Source: Brevibacterium siliguriense (GTDB lineage: Bacteria; Actinomycetota; Actinomycetes; Actinomycetales; Brevibacteriaceae). From it: DNA of 64,000 bases. Location: positions 1 to 64,000 of the forward strand of contig NZ_LT629766.1 of NCBI RefSeq assembly GCF_900105315.1, read 5' to 3'. The notes beneath the pieces are model-generated. The model ran no database searches. It had not been told where the DNA came from and worked only from the letters and a program-made list of their open reading frames with translations. Below, one piece after another: positions 61,565 through 64,000 of this stretch. The position numbers and the translations under genes are program-made. Numbering within the stretch: the first letter of the stretch is position 1; each line of letters starts with the position of its first letter.

Positions 61565-62935
61565 TCAGCTCTTCGCCGGCTCTGCCACTGCCCCATCCGG
61601 CGCCTCTTCCGATTCCTCTTCTGCGTTCGGCAGGGCACAGATGCGCCAGATGAGACCACCGATGAATGCGCCGAGAAGAGCAGGCAGTATCCACCCGAAC
61701 CCGTTCTCGGCGAGTGGGATCATGTGATGAATGCGCACGATCCCACCTGGCAGCTGCGAGCCCATTTGTGCGCAGATGAATTCCACGGAATCGTAAAGCC
61801 CCAGCAGCAGAGCCCCAAGCAATGCACCCTTCCAGACCCCGTCGTTGGGGATGACGGGCTTCAACAGACCGAGGATCACTGTGACGATCATCGCTGGATA
61901 GAACACCAAAAGGAACGGTGTGCTGAAAGTGATGATGTAGGACACTCCCCCGAGCGCCTGCACGATGAAGATCACCGTGGTGATGGCGATCGTCACGCCG
62001 AACCGGAGACGGCCGCGAGTGAGCCCCTCAGTGAATTCAGCGATCACTGTGGCCATCCCGGCTGCAGTCGTCAAAGTCGCGAACAGGACCGCAACGGCGA
62101 GCGCCACGGTGGCGAGGCTACCTCCGAGGTCGGCGACCACACCGTTGAGCAGTACCGTCTCATCCGTATCAGCAGGGTAGGTTGCTGACCCTTGAGCTCC
62201 GAGATACTCCAGGCCTCCATAGACGACGAACAGGCCCACGAAGGCGATCCCGGCCGCCGCCATCAGAGGCTTTGTCCGTGCTTCTGGGGTGGAATAGCCG
62301 TGGGCGGCCAGTGCGGCGATGAATATCCCACCGGTCAGCAGTCCCGTCGCCACATCGCCGGTTTGATACGAAGTGATGAATGACGTCCGGAATGGATCTG
62401 CGACTCCCGCTTCAGGAGTGCCCATCGGTCGCAGAACCGCGAGACCGACGATGATCAGAAGAAGCACAAGCAGTGCGGGTGTCAGGTATTTGCCGATCCG
62501 GTCGATGACCTTATTCTTGCTCAACGCCAATGCAGCGACGATGAGGAAGAATACGACAATTGTCACCGGTTCGGCCACGGAATCATCTGCGCCGGGGAGG
62601 AGAACTTTCACACCCGATTCGTAGGCGGTGGCACCTGTGCGGGGAATGATCGTCGCCACGGAACCCGTATAGAGCAAGGTCGCCATGAAGACCGGATGGA
62701 ACCACCGCGCGTATGGACGGAAGAGGCGCTCAGGGCTGCCGGCGTTGGCGACCGCGACAATTGCGAGGATCGGCAGACTGACACCTGCGATTGTCAATCC
62801 CACCAGAGCGATTGGCCAGTTCTCGCCGGCCTGCAGCCCGATATGCGGCGGAAAGATGAGGTTACCTGCGCCGAAGAATATTGCGAACATCGCGAATCCG
62901 ACGATCACGACTTTCCGGTTGAGGACCGATCTCAT
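61565..62935 (-). CDS. brnQ: Branched-chain amino-acid carrier (LIVCS family)
   Basis: 456 residues, 12 predicted spans. The N-terminus VGFAMFAIFFGAGNLIFPPH is the family signature; further strings are ALAAHGYSTPEARTKPLMAA, GGSLATVALAVAVLFATLTT and VQALGGVSYIITFSTPFLLV. It would import Leu, Ile and Val with sodium or protons. It sits between two YtcJ-type amidohydrolase genes in one direction, with 50-75 bp gaps. Confidence 0.9.
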   Translation of the reverse strand: MRSVLNRKVVIVGFAMFAIFFGAGNLIFPPHIGLQAGENWPIALVGLTIAGVSLPILAIVAVANAGSPERLFRPYARWFHPVFMATLLYTGSVATIIPRTGATAYESGVKVLLPGADDSVAEPVTIVVFFLIVAALALSKNKVIDRIGKYLTPALLVLLLIIVGLAVLRPMGTPEAGVADPFRTSFITSYQTGDVATGLLTGGIFIAALAAHGYSTPEARTKPLMAAAGIAFVGLFVVYGGLEYLGAQGSATYPADTDETVLLNGVVADLGGSLATVALAVAVLFATLTTAAGMATVIAEFTEGLTRGRLRFGVTIAITTVIFIVQALGGVSYIITFSTPFLLVFYPAMIVTVILGLLKPVIPNDGVWKGALLGALLLGLYDSVEFICAQMGSQLPGGIVRIHHMIPLAENGFGWILPALLGAFIGGLIWRICALPNAEEESEEAPDGAVAEPAKS

Positions 62936-63007
62936 ATGTCAGCCCTCGCCAGCCGGGCCAGTCTGAGATTCCGGAACGGGGTTCTTTCCATTGCCGCTGT
63001 CCGTAAG

Positions 63008-64000
63008 TCAGGCTTCATATCGCTTCTCTCCCGCCAACCACGTCTGGCTCACTTCCACTGAATCGATCGTGTGAGTCGGAACGGTGAAGATGTCTTTGTC
63101 CAAGACGACAAAACTTGCTTCGAGCCCTGGTCTGATGCCTCCCAAATTGTGCAGCCGGGTGATCTCGGATGCACGCGAGGTGTAGAGCAGGACCGCTTGA
63201 CCGACGCTGATCGCCTGTTCCTGCCCAATGTCGGAGCCGTCATAGGCACGCCGTTCGACCGCCGCCCGGATCGAGATGAAGACATTGTCTGAGTCTGCCC
63301 ACGCGGTCGCAGGGGAGTCTGAGGCCAAAGCAGAGTGCGGAATCCGTTCGTAGAATGACCGAATCGGATATGCATTCTTGAATTGCTCTTGTGTCAGATT
63401 GGCCGCATAGGCCTCGTACTCAGCAAAGAAGAAGATCGTATGACTGATCACTCCGAAACTCATTCGCGCAGCGTTCACCCGATCGATCATCGCCGGTGTG
63501 AAGAGAGACGCATGGTCAAGGCGGATGGAGGGAATCTCACCCATCCACGGCTCTTCGTCACCGAACAGATCGATCACGTGGTTGAGAGCGCGGTCGCCCA
63601 TTGCATGAATCGCGACCTGGACCTGGTTGTGCCGAGCCCAAGCGACCGCTTCCAGCAGGTCATCGTCTGCTGCCACCTGACCGCCGTGGTGACAGGAGTC
63701 CGGATACGGATCCTCATTCCATGCGTTGCGGTCAGAGAACGCGCCATCCATGAACAGCTTGACTCCGCCGATCTTCACGCGCCCAAAACGATCGTCTTCA
63801 TCAAGGTCGGGAACGATGTGAGACCCTGCCGCGCTTTTGAGTGCATCCCATCCGGGATAAATCACGACCTGAGGTGAGAGTCCTCTTTCTGCCGCCCGCC
63901 GATAGGCAGGGAGGGGGTCGTCGATGAAGGTGGCAAAGAGATCCGTGACTCCGACAAGACCGCGCGAGAGGAAGTGCTCGTCCAAAGCCGCGAGCCGATC
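63008..64000 (-). CDS. YtcJ-type amidohydrolase, N-terminus outside the window
   Basis: The frame is open to the right edge, so about the first third to 40% of the protein (including the metal-binding HxH) is missing. Present are SRGLVGVTDLFATF, VKIGGVKLFMDGAFSDRNAW, QVAIHAMGDRALNHVIDLFG, IRLDHASLFTPAMIDRV, the catalytic Asp in LASDSPATAWADSDNV, and the C-terminal beta-sandwich GLEASFVVLDKDIFTVPTH. It is related to, but clearly different from, the protein at 59873. It is the first of three same-direction genes seen here; the next gene, brnQ, starts 72 bp downstream. Confidence 0.82.
   Translation of the reverse strand, partial: DRLAALDEHFLSRGLVGVTDLFATFIDDPLPAYRRAAERGLSPQVVIYPGWDALKSAAGSHIVPDLDEDDRFGRVKIGGVKLFMDGAFSDRNAWNEDPYPDSCHHGGQVAADDDLLEAVAWARHNQVQVAIHAMGDRALNHVIDLFGDEEPWMGEIPSIRLDHASLFTPAMIDRVNAARMSFGVISHTIFFFAEYEAYAANLTQEQFKNAYPIRSFYERIPHSALASDSPATAWADSDNVFISIRAAVERRAYDGSDIGQEQAISVGQAVLLYTSRASEITRLHNLGGIRPGLEASFVVLDKDIFTVPTHTIDSVEVSQTWLAGEKRYEA

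Noticed and set aside
1-64000. CRISPR arrays, rRNA or tRNA genes, intact insertion sequences, prophage genes
   Set aside because: No regularly spaced repeats, no cloverleaf with a recognisable T-loop, no transposase or integrase motifs were seen on reading both strands. Small RNAs could still be missed by eye.

Overview
The window looks like a chromosomal segment of a high-GC actinomycete, most likely in the Micrococcales. The signs are strong G/C bias at third codon positions, frequent GTG/TTG starts, many 4-bp ATGA/GTGA overlaps, an actinobacterial assimilatory sulfate cluster (adrenodoxin-reductase-type Fpr, seven-iron ferredoxin, standalone CysN, APS-type CysH, SirA) and cell-wall glycopolymer genes. 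A Brevibacterium-like genus is my impression only. No rRNA, tRNA, CRISPR array or intact insertion sequence was recognised.

Region 1 (1-20.6 kb) is a surface-glycopolymer locus. On the minus strand, in order of transcription, are a membrane sugar-nucleotide 4,6-dehydratase, a MraY/WecA-like phosphoglycosyltransferase, two GT4 glycosyltransferases and a TagGH-like ABC exporter. Everything below about 4.2 kb is cut by many one-base frameshifts. On the plus strand is a translationally coupled chain: CgeB-type/GT2 fusion transferase, coiled-coil protein, a second fusion transferase, alpha/beta-hydrolase, GT4, pyruvyltransferase and a second alpha/beta-hydrolase. Divergent wecB and wecC supply UDP-ManNAcA, so the polymer is probably a pyruvylated, perhaps acylated, uronic-acid-containing wall polymer.

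Region 2 (20.7-30.9 kb) encodes a complete non-phosphorylating L-fucose pathway to pyruvate and lactate: fuconate dehydratase, sugar porter, mutarotase, lactonase, aldo/keto reductase, diketo-acid hydrolase and dehydrogenase. It ends at a 16-bp-stem terminator, followed by a convergent FadR-type regulator and an acetoacetyl-CoA synthetase gene.

Region 3 (30.97-33.7 kb) is a compact three-gene element of lower GC: an HNH-type protein, a small middle protein and a DUF2326-like ABC ATPase. It matches the architecture of ABC-three-component conflict systems and appears to be read from a leaderless promoter. An APC-family amino-acid permease follows on the opposite strand.

Region 4 (36.1-46.4 kb) is a lower-GC catabolic island. 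It holds an MFS transporter, a five-gene operon (cytidine-deaminase-like protein, VOC protein, XylX-like FAH protein, two aldehyde dehydrogenases), and a divergent 2-hydroxyacid dehydrogenase, FadR-type regulator and SDR. An identical 18-nt sequence with a TCATA-C-TATGA palindrome lies in both control regions and is a candidate operator. About 1.35 kb of decayed sequence follows.

Region 5 (47.8-57.6 kb) is sulfate assimilation: fpr, ferredoxin, cobA, cysN, cysD, cysH, sirA and a CbiX-type chelatase on the minus strand, with a TauE/SafE exporter divergent. A 25-bp perfect hairpin closes it. Region 6 (57.7-64 kb) has an MHS-family transporter, remnants of an amidohydrolase and an AraC regulator, and a YtcJ-type amidohydrolase - BrnQ - amidohydrolase run that leaves the window.
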